64,000 nt of DNA from Christensenella sp964438705 (GTDB lineage: Bacteria; Bacillota; Clostridia; Christensenellales; Christensenellaceae): the NCBI GenBank assembly GCA_964438705.1, contig CAYTKQ010000004.1, positions 101,588-165,587 on the forward strand, in the 5' to 3' direction. Both the position numbers and the translations under genes were made by a program. Under the pieces are notes generated by a model. It worked only from the letters and a program-made list of their open reading frames with translations, made no database searches and had not been told where the DNA came from. Below are positions 45,101 through 52,775 of the stretch, one piece after another; within the stretch, counting starts at the first letter, position 1; the number at the start of each line of letters is the position of its first letter.

Positions 45101-45890
45101 GGGCACGAAGGACGGCGAGGAGGCGGACGTGAAGCTGAAGGACATCGCGACGATCACACAGGAACAGAGTCTTTCGTCCATCAGTCACGACGCACAGGTG
45201 CGTACGATGAGCGTTTCGGCGGAGGTGAAAGCGGACTATAACGTGGGCCTCGTCAGCCGGGATTTTGAGGCGAAGCTTGCAAACTACACCGCCCCGGACG
45301 GGTATTCTGTGGAAACGAAGGGCGAAAATCAGAGCATCGTGGAAACGTTTACCAACCTGATCTACATGTTCCTGCTTGCGGTGCTGCTCATCTACCTCAT
45401 CATGGTGGCGCAGTTCCAGTCGCTCAAATCGCCGTTCATCATCCTGTTTACCATCCCGCTGGCGTTTACGGGCGGACTCATTGCGCTGCTGTTGACGGGC
45501 ATGGACCTCAGCATGATCGCGCTGCTCGGGTTTGTGATCCTCGCGGGTATTGTCGTCAACAACGGCATCGTGTTTGTGGATTATGTGAACCAGCTGCGGC
45601 TTTCGGGTGTCGCAAAGCATGAGGCGCTGCTTAGGACGGGCAAGGCGCGTATCCGCCCGATTTTGATGACGGCGATGACGACCGTGCTGGGGCTTGCGCC
45701 CCTCGCCATCGGCTGGGGGCAGGGTGCGGAGATGCTTCAGCCCATGGCGGTCACCACCATCGGCGGGCTGATCTACGCTACATTCATGACGCTGTTCTTT
45801 GTACCCGTTATGTATGACGGCCTCAACAAAAGGCCGATGAAACCTGTTGATCTTGAGGAGGGAATTGATGATGACGTCCCAGAAATATAA
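42129..45890 (+). CDS. RND-superfamily exporter with large extracytoplasmic coiled-coil insertion
   Basis: The 1253-residue product is an AcrB/Swr-type RND transporter: an N-terminal membrane helix (about 10-28), a porter region opening with Y-P-G-A-S-P-E-K-I, TM bundles at about 550-700 and 1070-1240, and a second extracytoplasmic region between. Unusually for AcrB, about 220 residues (195-415) form a predicted coiled coil rich in Glu, Ala and Gln. No membrane fusion protein or outer-membrane partner is encoded nearby, as expected for a monoderm. The ATG at 42129 is preceded by GGAGGG. The exported compound is unknown. Confidence 0.88.
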   Translation: MSKFSVKKPMTIFVVVVLVCILGFISFTSMTTDLLPKMDLPYVMVLTTYPGASPEKIEQTVTKPLEQTLSTTSGVQTVTSTSNENSSMVLLEFTQGTNMDSAMIEMSGKIDMVKASLDDAVGTPTLVKLNPDMMPVMIASVDIEGQDIIGTSKIVSEEILPKFERIDGVASVSAMGLVEDSIEITLDQGKIDDLNRRVLASVDETLAEAQEKIDDAKSQIEDGKEQLQTMSTSQAQQLVDLGMQLSAGRDQIKAALVSLPQAQTDLEAQIAALKMLRDPLVALRNGAITERDALQQQIGAIVAEGNPVPDALTAQLAAVESGITQFEDGIAQMEDGIAQMQAALTAMPEQKAQLEAKLAELDAGERQLETGKIVLSTQLAQASGQLAGGEAQLSAQEQEFENQKDAAYKQAGLEGKITQDTVSQILGAQNFSMPAGYVNEGDQRYLVKVGDQFSNIDEIKDLVLFNIPTGDIGEVTLFDVASVRMTDNRDDLYAKINGNDGILLSFQKQSTSSTTDVSGRINEVMQKLEGEVPGLHVTALSDQGVYIGIVLDSVINNLLLGAVFAIIILFLFLKDIKPTLIVAISIPFSLLAAITLMYFCGVTLNIISLAGLALGVGMLVDNSIVVIENIYRLRSLGVSPAKAALKGATQVGGAIFASTLTTVCVFLPIVFTEGITRQLFADMGLTIAFSLLASLLIALTLVPAMGSTMLKKTKEKKHPLFDKFAGGYEKLLAGALKRKWIVYLIAIGLFVFSVANVPLMGTSLMPKMDSQQVMVTLEMPKDSTTQETRAMSDQVLARLTEVPGVQTIGAMEGGVSSIMMGGGSSGGGNNTSMMMYALLKDERSESSAQIAQRMRDAVSDLPATVDINDSTMDMSALAGSGISVAIKGDDLDVLKQIAQEVTTLLEQTEGVGTIDNGLSEATMETRIVVDKNKAMEYGLMTAQIYQQVAAEVAAGKTATTVTFETEDYPVIVKNSPEGTASLTELEDFTLKGTKDGEEADVKLKDIATITQEQSLSSISHDAQVRTMSVSAEVKADYNVGLVSRDFEAKLANYTAPDGYSVETKGENQSIVETFTNLIYMFLLAVLLIYLIMVAQFQSLKSPFIILFTIPLAFTGGLIALLLTGMDLSMIALLGFVILAGIVVNNGIVFVDYVNQLRLSGVAKHEALLRTGKARIRPILMTAMTTVLGLAPLAIGWGQGAEMLQPMAVTTIGGLIYATFMTLFFVPVMYDGLNKRPMKPVDLEEGIDDDVPEI

Positions 45891-46479
45891 GGAAAAGGAG
45901 CTGCTCATCATACGCGCGCTGCTAAAGCTGCTTTCACAGGGCGTACGCCTTTCAGAGATCAAAACATCGGACATCGCGGAGGCGGCAGGCATCGGCAAGG
46001 GTACGCTTTACAATTATTTTGAGACAAAAGAGGATATCATTGCGCGCACCATCGTCTACAGCATCGATACGCAGCTTTGCGAGACATTCACGCGGCTCGA
46101 GGCCACGGATGGCTTCCGTGAAAAATGCTATATCGTGATGCGCATCGTGCACGAGATTGCGGCCAATGAAAATTCAAATTTTCATTTGTTGCTGTTCAAC
46201 CTTGGCGGCAGGGAGATGGAGCAGCTTTTCGGCGGTGATCTGTCCTTTTTGTGGGAATATCTTGCGATGATCCGCGAGCGGGTGCTTGCCCTTGCGCGGT
46301 TGGGGGAAGAAGAGGGGCTTGTGCATCTTGATTTTGACGCGGAATATATTTACAGCGCGTTCGCTTCGGCGCTGATGGGCTTCATTCACGCGCGCTGCCG
46401 CATGAAAGTATTGTCGGAGGAGGCGCTTTTCAGGGCGATGGACAATGCCTACACCCTTCTTTTGAAGGCGCTCAACTGA
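45868..46479 (+). CDS. TetR-family repressor of the RND operon
   Basis: The 203-residue product has an N-terminal TetR helix-turn-helix (about 8-50, with K-T-S-D-I-A-E-A-A-G-I-G-K-G-T-L-Y-N-Y-F) and a helical ligand-binding C-terminal domain. The ATG at 45868 is chosen because AGGAGGG lies five bases upstream. It overlaps the exporter gene by 23 bases and a perfect dyad operator lies upstream of that gene, so it almost certainly autoregulates the operon. The inducer is unknown. Confidence 0.9.
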   Translation: MMTSQKYKEKELLIIRALLKLLSQGVRLSEIKTSDIAEAAGIGKGTLYNYFETKEDIIARTIVYSIDTQLCETFTRLEATDGFREKCYIVMRIVHEIAANENSNFHLLLFNLGGREMEQLFGGDLSFLWEYLAMIRERVLALARLGEEEGLVHLDFDAEYIYSAFASALMGFIHARCRMKVLSEEALFRAMDNAYTLLLKALN

Positions 46480-46481
46480 AC

Positions 46482-46517
46482 AAAAAACAGCGGCCCCGGC
46501 GGGCTGCTGTTTTTTTG
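46482..46517 (+). terminator. Intrinsic terminator after tetR
   Basis: CAGC-G-GCCC (46488-46496) pairs with GGGC-T-GCTG (46501-46509) around CGGC, flanked by A6 (46482-46487) and T8 (46510-46517). Confidence 0.9.
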
Positions 46518-46529
46518 CGGAGATTTCCA

Positions 46530-46558
46530 TTGAGCGGGCGTGAAATTTTAGGTACAAT
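46530..46558 (+). promoter_or_regulatory. Sigma-A promoter of the iorAB operon
   Basis: TTGAGC (46530-46535), spacer of 17, TACAAT (46553-46558). It lies 33 bases before the iorA start and after the tetR terminator. Confidence 0.65.
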
Positions 46559-46591
46559 AGAAGCATTGGAATCGATGACGGGAGACGGAGT

Positions 46592-48376
46592 ATGAAAAAG
46601 CTGTTGATGGGCAACGAGGCGATCGCCTTCGGCGCGCTTGCCGCGGGCGTGGGCCTTGTGGCCGGATATCCGGGCACACCATCCACCGAGGTGTTGGAAA
46701 CGGTGGCAAAGCACCGCCCGCAGGGGGTGTATGTGGAATGGTCGATCAATGAAAAGGCCGCGATGGAGGTTGCTGCGGGCGCGGCATATGCGGGCATGCG
46801 TACGCTGGTCACCATGAAGCAGGTGGGGCTCAACGTGGCGAGTGATCCGCTGATGAGCCTTGCTTATGTGGGCGTGAAGGGCGGCATGGTGGTGGTGGTC
46901 GCGGACGACCCCGGCCCGATCTCTTCGCAGACGGAGCAGGACACCCGGCACTTTGCGGCGTTTTCCAAGCTGCCGGTGTTTGACCCGTGCACGCCGGAAG
47001 AGGCGTACGAGATGATCGGCGAGGCGTTTGCGCTTTCCGAGCAACACGGAACGCCCGTGCTTTTTCGGCCCACCACGCGGGTGTGCCACAGCTGCGCGTC
47101 CATCGAGGTGAAGGAGTTTACGCCCCCCGCGCTGCCGGAGGGCTTCGTAAAGGATTCGCGCTGGGTCATCTTCCCGCGTCTGTCCTTTGAAAACCATAAA
47201 AAGATCGAGGCGCGCAACGCAGCGCTTACGCAGGAAGATTTTCGCTTCAACACGTTGAGCGGCACGGGCAAAAAGGGGATCGCCGCGGGCGGGGTGAGCT
47301 ATGCATATGTGAAGGAGGCGCTCGGGGAGCACGATCCGCGTTTTTTAAAGGTGGGCATTCCCCATCCGTTTCCGGAAAAGCTGGCGGTGGAATTTCTGCG
47401 GTCGGTGGACGAGGTGTTTGTGTTCGAGGAGCTTGACCCGGTCATCGAGCGTGCGCTCGTTTATCTTTGCGGCAAGCATCGGCTGGACGTGTGCGTGCAC
47501 GGAAAACTCAGCGGCGACGCGCCCAACGCGGGGGAATATTCCGTCGATCTCGCAAAGGAGCTGGTATCCGGCTATCTGGGGATCGATGCGCCTGCAAGCG
47601 CGAAGAACGAGCCGCCCGCTTTGGCGGTGCGTCCGCCCGTGCTGTGCGCGGGCTGTCCGCACAGGGCTTCGTTTTATGCGGTCAAACAGGCGATGAAGGG
47701 CAAAAAGGCCGTCTTTTCGGGTGACATCGGCTGCTATACGCTCGGCAACGCCATGCCCCTCGATATGACGGATACCTGCCTGTGCATGGGCGCGGGCGTG
47801 ACCATTGCGCAGGGATTGCATCGCGCACAAAGCGACGCGGTCAACTTCGCGTTCATCGGGGACTCCACCTTTTTTGCCTCGGGCATCACGGGTGTTGTGA
47901 ACGCGGTCTATAACCAGACGGATATCGTGCTTATTGTGCTTGACAACGCCACCACCGCCATGACGGGCGGACAGCCCCATCCGGGCATCGGTAAGACCAT
48001 GATGGGCGATGTGACGCAAAAAGTGAGCATCGAGAGGATTTTGCGCGCCGTTGGGCTCGAGACGGTCATCGCGGCCGACCCACTTGACCTTGATGGGGCG
48101 ATCAGCGCTGTGAAAGAAGCCGTGGAAGCGGGCGGCGTTTCCGCTGTGATCTTTGAAGCGCCGTGCATTGCGCTTGCAAAGCCCGCGCCGCTGTTTTCAG
48201 TCGACGCGCCGACGTGCGTGGGCTGCAAAAAATGCATCCGGGAGCTTGGCTGCCCTGCCGTGGTGTTCCATGAGAACAAGGCGGCGATTGAGCCGGGGCT
48301 GTGCTACGGATGTGCGCTGTGCGCGCAGGTATGCCCCACCGGCGCGATCCGGCAGGCGGGAGGTGAAACAAAATGA
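46592..48376 (+). CDS. iorA: Indolepyruvate:ferredoxin oxidoreductase, alpha subunit
   Basis: The 594-residue product matches IorA. It has the N-terminal MGNEAIAFGA/L and G-Y-P-G-T-P-S-T-E motifs, a thiamine diphosphate-binding region near residues 395-455 (G-D-S-T-F-F and an N-A-T-T-A-M-T-G-G-Q stretch), and two C-terminal [4Fe-4S] motifs (C-V-G-C-K-K-C then C-Y-G-C-A-L-C-A-Q-V-C). The enzyme converts aromatic 2-oxo acids to aryl-acetyl-CoA with reduction of ferredoxin. It overlaps iorB by 4 bases. Confidence 0.96.
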   Translation: MKKLLMGNEAIAFGALAAGVGLVAGYPGTPSTEVLETVAKHRPQGVYVEWSINEKAAMEVAAGAAYAGMRTLVTMKQVGLNVASDPLMSLAYVGVKGGMVVVVADDPGPISSQTEQDTRHFAAFSKLPVFDPCTPEEAYEMIGEAFALSEQHGTPVLFRPTTRVCHSCASIEVKEFTPPALPEGFVKDSRWVIFPRLSFENHKKIEARNAALTQEDFRFNTLSGTGKKGIAAGGVSYAYVKEALGEHDPRFLKVGIPHPFPEKLAVEFLRSVDEVFVFEELDPVIERALVYLCGKHRLDVCVHGKLSGDAPNAGEYSVDLAKELVSGYLGIDAPASAKNEPPALAVRPPVLCAGCPHRASFYAVKQAMKGKKAVFSGDIGCYTLGNAMPLDMTDTCLCMGAGVTIAQGLHRAQSDAVNFAFIGDSTFFASGITGVVNAVYNQTDIVLIVLDNATTAMTGGQPHPGIGKTMMGDVTQKVSIERILRAVGLETVIAADPLDLDGAISAVKEAVEAGGVSAVIFEAPCIALAKPAPLFSVDAPTCVGCKKCIRELGCPAVVFHENKAAIEPGLCYGCALCAQVCPTGAIRQAGGETK

Positions 48377-48948
48377 AAAATTGTTTGCTTGCGGGCGTGG
48401 GCGGACAGGGAACGGTGTTTGCCTCGCGCCTCATTGCGCAGGCGGCGATGGCGCGCGGGGAATTTGCCCGCACGGCTGAAACCATCGGCATGGCACAGCG
48501 GGGCGGATGCGTCGTGAGCCATGTGCGGCTGGGGGAAAACACATTTTCGCCGCTGATCCCGCTCGGTCAGGCAGATGTGATCCTCGGCTTCGAGCCGGGC
48601 GAGGCGGTGCGCTGCCTGCCCTATCTGCGTCAGGGCGGCGTTGTGATTTCCGCCGTCAAGGCGGTGCAGCCGGTGACCGCGACCCTTGGGCTTGCCTACG
48701 ACGGAGACGTCATGCCCGCGTTTCTTGCGGCGCACGCAAAGCTGCTGCTGGTGGATACGGAGGCCGTGACAACGGCGTGCGGCACTCACAAGGTGCTCAA
48801 CGTGGCGCTCATTGGCGCGGCGTTGAAGGCGGGTGTGCTCGGCATCACCATGGAGGAAATGCAAAGCGCCATCCGCGCGATGGCGAACCCCAAATTCGTG
48901 GAATTGAACCTACAGGCGCTTGCCCTTGGCGGCGAAGCGATCCTATAA
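48373..48948 (+). CDS. iorB: Indolepyruvate:ferredoxin oxidoreductase, beta subunit
   Basis: The 191-residue product opens with KNCLLAGVGGQGTVFAS, the glycine-rich start typical of IorB and related 2-oxoacid oxidoreductase gamma-type domains. It overlaps iorA in an ATGA arrangement, so the subunits are coupled. Together they act in aromatic amino acid fermentation. Confidence 0.94.
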   Translation: MKNCLLAGVGGQGTVFASRLIAQAAMARGEFARTAETIGMAQRGGCVVSHVRLGENTFSPLIPLGQADVILGFEPGEAVRCLPYLRQGGVVISAVKAVQPVTATLGLAYDGDVMPAFLAAHAKLLLVDTEAVTTACGTHKVLNVALIGAALKAGVLGITMEEMQSAIRAMANPKFVELNLQALALGGEAIL

Positions 48949-48980
48949 TTTTATTACCCAACGCAACAGGAGAAATTTCA

Positions 48981-50213
48981 ATGAAAATGAAGCAGGAACA
49001 GTTCGACCTCATCAAGGCGCAGCTTAGACGGCTTGTCGCCCGCGAGGGATTTTACAAAGACAAGCTCCAAGGGATCGACGTGGAGTCGATCCGCACGCAG
49101 GAGGATTTTGAAACGCTGCCCTTCACGTGGAAGGGCGATCTGCGCGACGCGTATCCGCTGGGTTTGCAGGCCGTGCCCGACGAGGAGGTCGTTCGCATTC
49201 ATTCCTCCTCCGGCACCACGGGCACGCCCGTCATCATCCCCTACACCGCGCAGGATGTGGAGGACTGGGCCATTATGTTTGAACGGTGCTACCGCACAGC
49301 GGGCGTAACGCCCACAGACCGTGTGCAGATCACGCCCGGCTATGGACTGTGGACAGCGGGCATCGGCTTTCAGGCGGGTGCGGAGCGTCTTGGCGCCATG
49401 ACGATCCCCATGGGGCCGGGCAATACGGAAAAGCAATTGAAGATGATGGCGGATTTAAAGGCGACCGTGCTGACCGCGACATCTTCTTACGCGCTGCTGC
49501 TTGCCGAAGAGATCGACAAGCAGGGCCTTGGCGACTGCATCTTTTTGAAAAAAGCGCTGATCGGTTCGGAGCGGTGGGGCGAAAAGATGCGCAGGCGCAT
49601 CGCCGCCGAGCTGGGCGTACAGCTCTATGACATCTACGGACTGACAGAGGTATACGGCCCGGGCATCGGCATCAGCTGCGACGGTGAATGCGGCATGCAC
49701 TATTGGGATGATTACATTTATTGCGAGATCATCGATCCCAAAACCGGCGAGCAAGTGCCGGATGGAGAGGTGGGCGAGCTTGTGATCACCACCTTAAAAA
49801 AGCAGGGCGCGCCGCTCATTCGTTACCGCACCCACGATCTCACCCGCTTCTTGCCGGGCGATTGCGCGTGCGGGCTTTTGTACCCGCGTATCGATACGCT
49901 CATCGGGCGCACAGACGACATGGTCAAGGTCAAGGGGGTCAACATCTTCCCCAGCCAGATCGACGAGCTGCTCTCGGGCATTGCGGGCGCGTCAAGCGAG
50001 TATCAGGTGATGATCGACCACCTCAATGGTAAGGACATCATGACGTTGTTTGTGGAAACAGAGCCGGAGGCGGATCACGAGGCGCTTAGCGCGCGCATCC
50101 ACGCCACATTTAAGCTGAAGATCGGCATTGCCATCGTGGTGAAGCTGGTGGAGATCGGCGACCTGCCCCGCAGCGAAAAGAAATCCACCCGCGTGTTTGA
50201 CAACCGATATTGA
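48981..50213 (+). CDS. paaK: Phenylacetate-CoA ligase (AMP-forming)
   Basis: The 410-residue product matches PaaK: an S-S-S-G-T-T-G-T-P phosphate-binding loop near residues 74-82, D-I-Y-G-L-T-E near 215-221, and a C-terminal lid domain with R-T-D-D-M-V-K-V-K-G-V-N near 310-321. It makes or uses aryl-acetyl-CoA thioesters. Lying 32 bases after iorB, it probably converts aryl-acetyl-CoA and arylacetate in the same pathway; running in reverse to conserve energy is possible but inferred. The ATG at 48981 is supported by AGGAG eight bases upstream. Confidence 0.93.
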   Translation: MKMKQEQFDLIKAQLRRLVAREGFYKDKLQGIDVESIRTQEDFETLPFTWKGDLRDAYPLGLQAVPDEEVVRIHSSSGTTGTPVIIPYTAQDVEDWAIMFERCYRTAGVTPTDRVQITPGYGLWTAGIGFQAGAERLGAMTIPMGPGNTEKQLKMMADLKATVLTATSSYALLLAEEIDKQGLGDCIFLKKALIGSERWGEKMRRRIAAELGVQLYDIYGLTEVYGPGIGISCDGECGMHYWDDYIYCEIIDPKTGEQVPDGEVGELVITTLKKQGAPLIRYRTHDLTRFLPGDCACGLLYPRIDTLIGRTDDMVKVKGVNIFPSQIDELLSGIAGASSEYQVMIDHLNGKDIMTLFVETEPEADHEALSARIHATFKLKIGIAIVVKLVEIGDLPRSEKKSTRVFDNRY

Positions 50214-50237
50214 CATCTTGCGCCCACGGCAGGGCAG

Positions 50238-50266
50238 AAAAAAACCGTTCTGACCGGAACGGTTTT
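50238..50266. terminator. Bidirectional intrinsic terminator between paaK and the P-II gene
   Basis: A 10-bp stem (50241-50250 with 50257-50266) and 6-base loop with A-run and T-run on both sides, located between convergent genes. Confidence 0.9.
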
Positions 50267-50274
50267 TTGTTTGC

Positions 50275-50598
50275 CTATTCGCACTGCTTGCCGAGGAGCG
50301 CCGCGCCCACAACCTCGTCGACGGGCAGTGAAAAGGAGATTCCGTGGCCTGCGGTATTGAGGCCCACATCCCGGCACACAGCCTTCATGATGGCGTTGCG
50401 CTCCTCTTTGTGCGCGAGGATGAGCACCACCTCCTTTTCCGGCTGTATGGTGATGCCGAAAAATTTCTCCGCCTCACGCGTGCCAGTGCCCCGCGCGTAA
50501 AGCACGGTGCCGCCCGTCGCGCCCGCTTCACGCGCCGCATCCATGACCTCGTCCGCAAATCCGCGGTTCACGATCGTCACAATCAATTCAAATTCCAT
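50275..50598 (-). CDS. P-II-like regulatory protein (second of pair)
   Basis: The 107-residue product has the P-II (GlnB-type) ferredoxin-like fold. The T-loop region around G-T-V-L-Y-A-R-G-T-G-T is shorter than in canonical nitrogen-sensing PII and has no uridylylation Tyr at the expected place. Such proteins frequently bind nucleotides and regulate adjacent transporters. GGAGGGG lies seven bases before the ATG. It overlaps the upstream P-II gene by 11 bases, so the two are co-translated with the DUF1538 gene. Confidence 0.8.
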   Translation of the reverse strand: MEFELIVTIVNRGFADEVMDAAREAGATGGTVLYARGTGTREAEKFFGITIQPEKEVVLILAHKEERNAIMKAVCRDVGLNTAGHGISFSLPVDEVVGAALLGKQCE

Positions 50599-50968
50599 AT
50601 TCGTTCCCCTCCCGTTGTGCTTCGCTGGAAAGCTGTGATAAAAATTTCAAAGTCGTCGGACCGCCGATGCCGTCCATCGGCACTGTGAAGGCGATGCCGC
50701 TGCCCGCTTCGCAAAAGCGGTGATCGTCGCGCAGGGTATGCAGCAGCTGCGGAATTTTCTCCGTCAGCACAAAGCTCAGGATGACAGACTTTGCCGTATC
50801 TCCAAGCCCCAGCAGATCGATGAGCTCACTGGGCACAGTCCCCCGACCCATGAGCATCATGTTGTAATGAAATCCGTTTTCCTTAAGCGTCGCAACCACG
50901 TCCTCTCCGTTCCGGCGGTCTACGACCGTTACCAGCATCTTCATCCTGTGACATACGGTTTCAGCCAT
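50588..50968 (-). CDS. P-II-like regulatory protein (first of pair)
   Basis: The 126-residue product is a second P-II-type protein: alternating beta-alpha elements with G-R-G-T-V-P-S at the T-loop position and a C-terminal extension of about 20 charged residues. No canonical T-loop Tyr is seen. It is encoded 15 bases after the DUF1538 gene and overlaps the next P-II gene. AGGAGGG lies eight bases upstream of the ATG. A regulatory role on the membrane protein is inferred. Confidence 0.78.
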   Translation of the reverse strand: MAETVCHRMKMLVTVVDRRNGEDVVATLKENGFHYNMMLMGRGTVPSELIDLLGLGDTAKSVILSFVLTEKIPQLLHTLRDDHRFCEAGSGIAFTVPMDGIGGPTTLKFLSQLSSEAQREGNEYGI

Positions 50969-50983
50969 TTAAAATCCCTCCTA

Positions 50984-52495
50984 TCAAAGATCGATGATCT
51001 CTTCTTCCTCTGCCTGCACAACACGACCGGGCGCAGGCGCGCCTGTTTGGGTCTTGATTTTGTAGATCAGTCCAAGTATCTGTATGGTAACAAGCGGGGT
51101 CATCGCCACCATGGCGACGATGCCAAACGCATCGGTGAGCATGTTCGTGCCAAGAGACGCACACGCGCCCATGGCAAAGGGCAGCAAAAACGTCGCCGTC
51201 ATCGGCCCGGAAGCCACGCCGCCCGAGTCGAACGCGATGGCGGTAAAGATTTTGGGCACAAAGAAGGACAGCCCGAGCGCGATGGCGTAACCCGGCACAA
51301 GGAAATACCAGATGCTTGCGCCTGTTAATACGCGCACCATTGCAAGACCGACGGACACCGCCACACCTACGGCGAGGCTTAAAAGCATGGAACGCTTGGA
51401 GATCGCACCCACGGTAATTTCCTCCACCTGCGTATTCAGCACGTGCACGGCGGGCTCCGCCATGACCACAAAAAAGCCCATGACCATGCCGAGTGGGATC
51501 AGAATCCAATTGTAGTCGAGTGTGCCGATCTGCGCGCCGAGAAAATTACCCACGGGCATAAAGCCCACATTTACGCCCGTCAGAAAGAGAACTAGCCCAA
51601 AATAGGTATAACCGATGCCCACCGCCATTTTGATGAGGTGGCCTTTCGGCAGCTTCAAAAACAGCACCTGGAAAATTGCGAAAAACACGACGATGGGCGC
51701 AAGGGCAATGCCTACGTCGCGGAAAAATTCAGGGAACCTCTCGCCGAACGCGCGCAGCAGGTCTTGTATTCCGTTTATTTGCGGGACAAAAAGATCGGAT
51801 GCAAAGCCGCCCGACGAATTGAACACCATGCCCATGATCATCACAGCGATGATCGGCCCCACCGAGCAGATGGCGACGAGGCCGAAGCTGTCGTCCTGCG
51901 CAGTCTTGCCGCCGCGCACCGCCCCGACGCCCACGCCAAGAGCGAGGATAAAGGGCACGGTGATCGGGCCGGTGGTCACGCCGCCCGAATCAAACGCGAC
52001 GGCGAGAAAATCTTCGTTTGTAAAGACCGCGAGGGCAAACACGAGCGCATAGGCGATCATAAGGATCGCGATCAGCTTTTTCTGAAATACGATGCGCAGA
52101 AGCGCAAGCAGAAGGAAGACGCCCACGCCGACCGCCACAGCCAGCACAAGGACCATGTTGGGCACCGACGGCACCTGCTCGGCAAGCACCTGCAAATCAG
52201 GCTCCGCGACGGTGATTGCGATGCCCATGATGAGCGCGACAACGATCAGGATACTGAGCTTGCGCGTTTTGGTCAGGTGAGAGCCGATGCTTTCGCCCAT
52301 GGGCATCATCGCAATTTCCGCGCCGAGTGAAAACAAGGACATACCGACGATGAGCAGCAGCGCACCGAGAAGAAAAAGTGCGACCGTACCGCCTGTCATG
52401 GGCGCGACCGTAAAATTGAGGATCAGAACGATCACAGTGATGGGCAGGACAGACACGAGCGACTCTTTGATTTTTGTCGTCAGGTTCCGGTACAA
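50984..52495 (-). CDS. DUF1538 membrane protein with two fused repeats (UmpAB-like transporter)
   Basis: A 503-residue polytopic membrane protein consisting of two DUF1538 repeats (about 1-245 and 246-503). Each carries A-F-D-S-G-G-V followed by a T/S-G-P motif (residues 167-173 and 421-427). In some bacteria the two halves are separate genes (UmpAB, reported as a Na+(K+)/H+ antiporter from memory), so this is a fused version. I favour TTG 52495 because GGAAGG lies seven bases upstream; TTG 52501 would be too close to the site. Ion specificity is unproven. Confidence 0.82.
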   Translation of the reverse strand: MYRNLTTKIKESLVSVLPITVIVLILNFTVAPMTGGTVALFLLGALLLIVGMSLFSLGAEIAMMPMGESIGSHLTKTRKLSILIVVALIMGIAITVAEPDLQVLAEQVPSVPNMVLVLAVAVGVGVFLLLALLRIVFQKKLIAILMIAYALVFALAVFTNEDFLAVAFDSGGVTTGPITVPFILALGVGVGAVRGGKTAQDDSFGLVAICSVGPIIAVMIMGMVFNSSGGFASDLFVPQINGIQDLLRAFGERFPEFFRDVGIALAPIVVFFAIFQVLFLKLPKGHLIKMAVGIGYTYFGLVLFLTGVNVGFMPVGNFLGAQIGTLDYNWILIPLGMVMGFFVVMAEPAVHVLNTQVEEITVGAISKRSMLLSLAVGVAVSVGLAMVRVLTGASIWYFLVPGYAIALGLSFFVPKIFTAIAFDSGGVASGPMTATFLLPFAMGACASLGTNMLTDAFGIVAMVAMTPLVTIQILGLIYKIKTQTGAPAPGRVVQAEEEEIIDL

Positions 52496-52527
52496 AATCA
52501 AACCTTCCTTTTGAGCGGATTATTTTC

Positions 52528-52556
52528 ATTATAACAAAGAAAAAACGCAATTTCAA
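52528..52556 (-). promoter_or_regulatory. Sigma-A promoter of the DUF1538/P-II operon
   Basis: On the minus strand TTGAAA (52556-52551), spacer of 17, TATAAT (52533-52528). It lies 33 bases before the DUF1538 start codon. The rest of the 270-base divergent gap is AT-rich and shows no gene; TTAGAATAATTG-type AT-rich repeats near 52675-52700 may be the promoter of the GGDEF-EAL gene but are unresolved. Confidence 0.65.
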
Positions 52557-52775
52557 ACGAGGTACACGGGCAGCACATCGTATTGGCCTTGCAAGGGGAA
52601 ATTGATATAGAAAGTCACAGAACATGAAAAAAATTTAAAATATGATTTAAATGATGAATTTTTATGATTTTAATGTTAGAATAATTGTTAATAATACTTA
52701 TTGCACCAAGTATACGCAAGGATGTACACCGACCCTGTTTGTGAAAATAATGAGCTACTGAAAGGGGGAGTCGGA

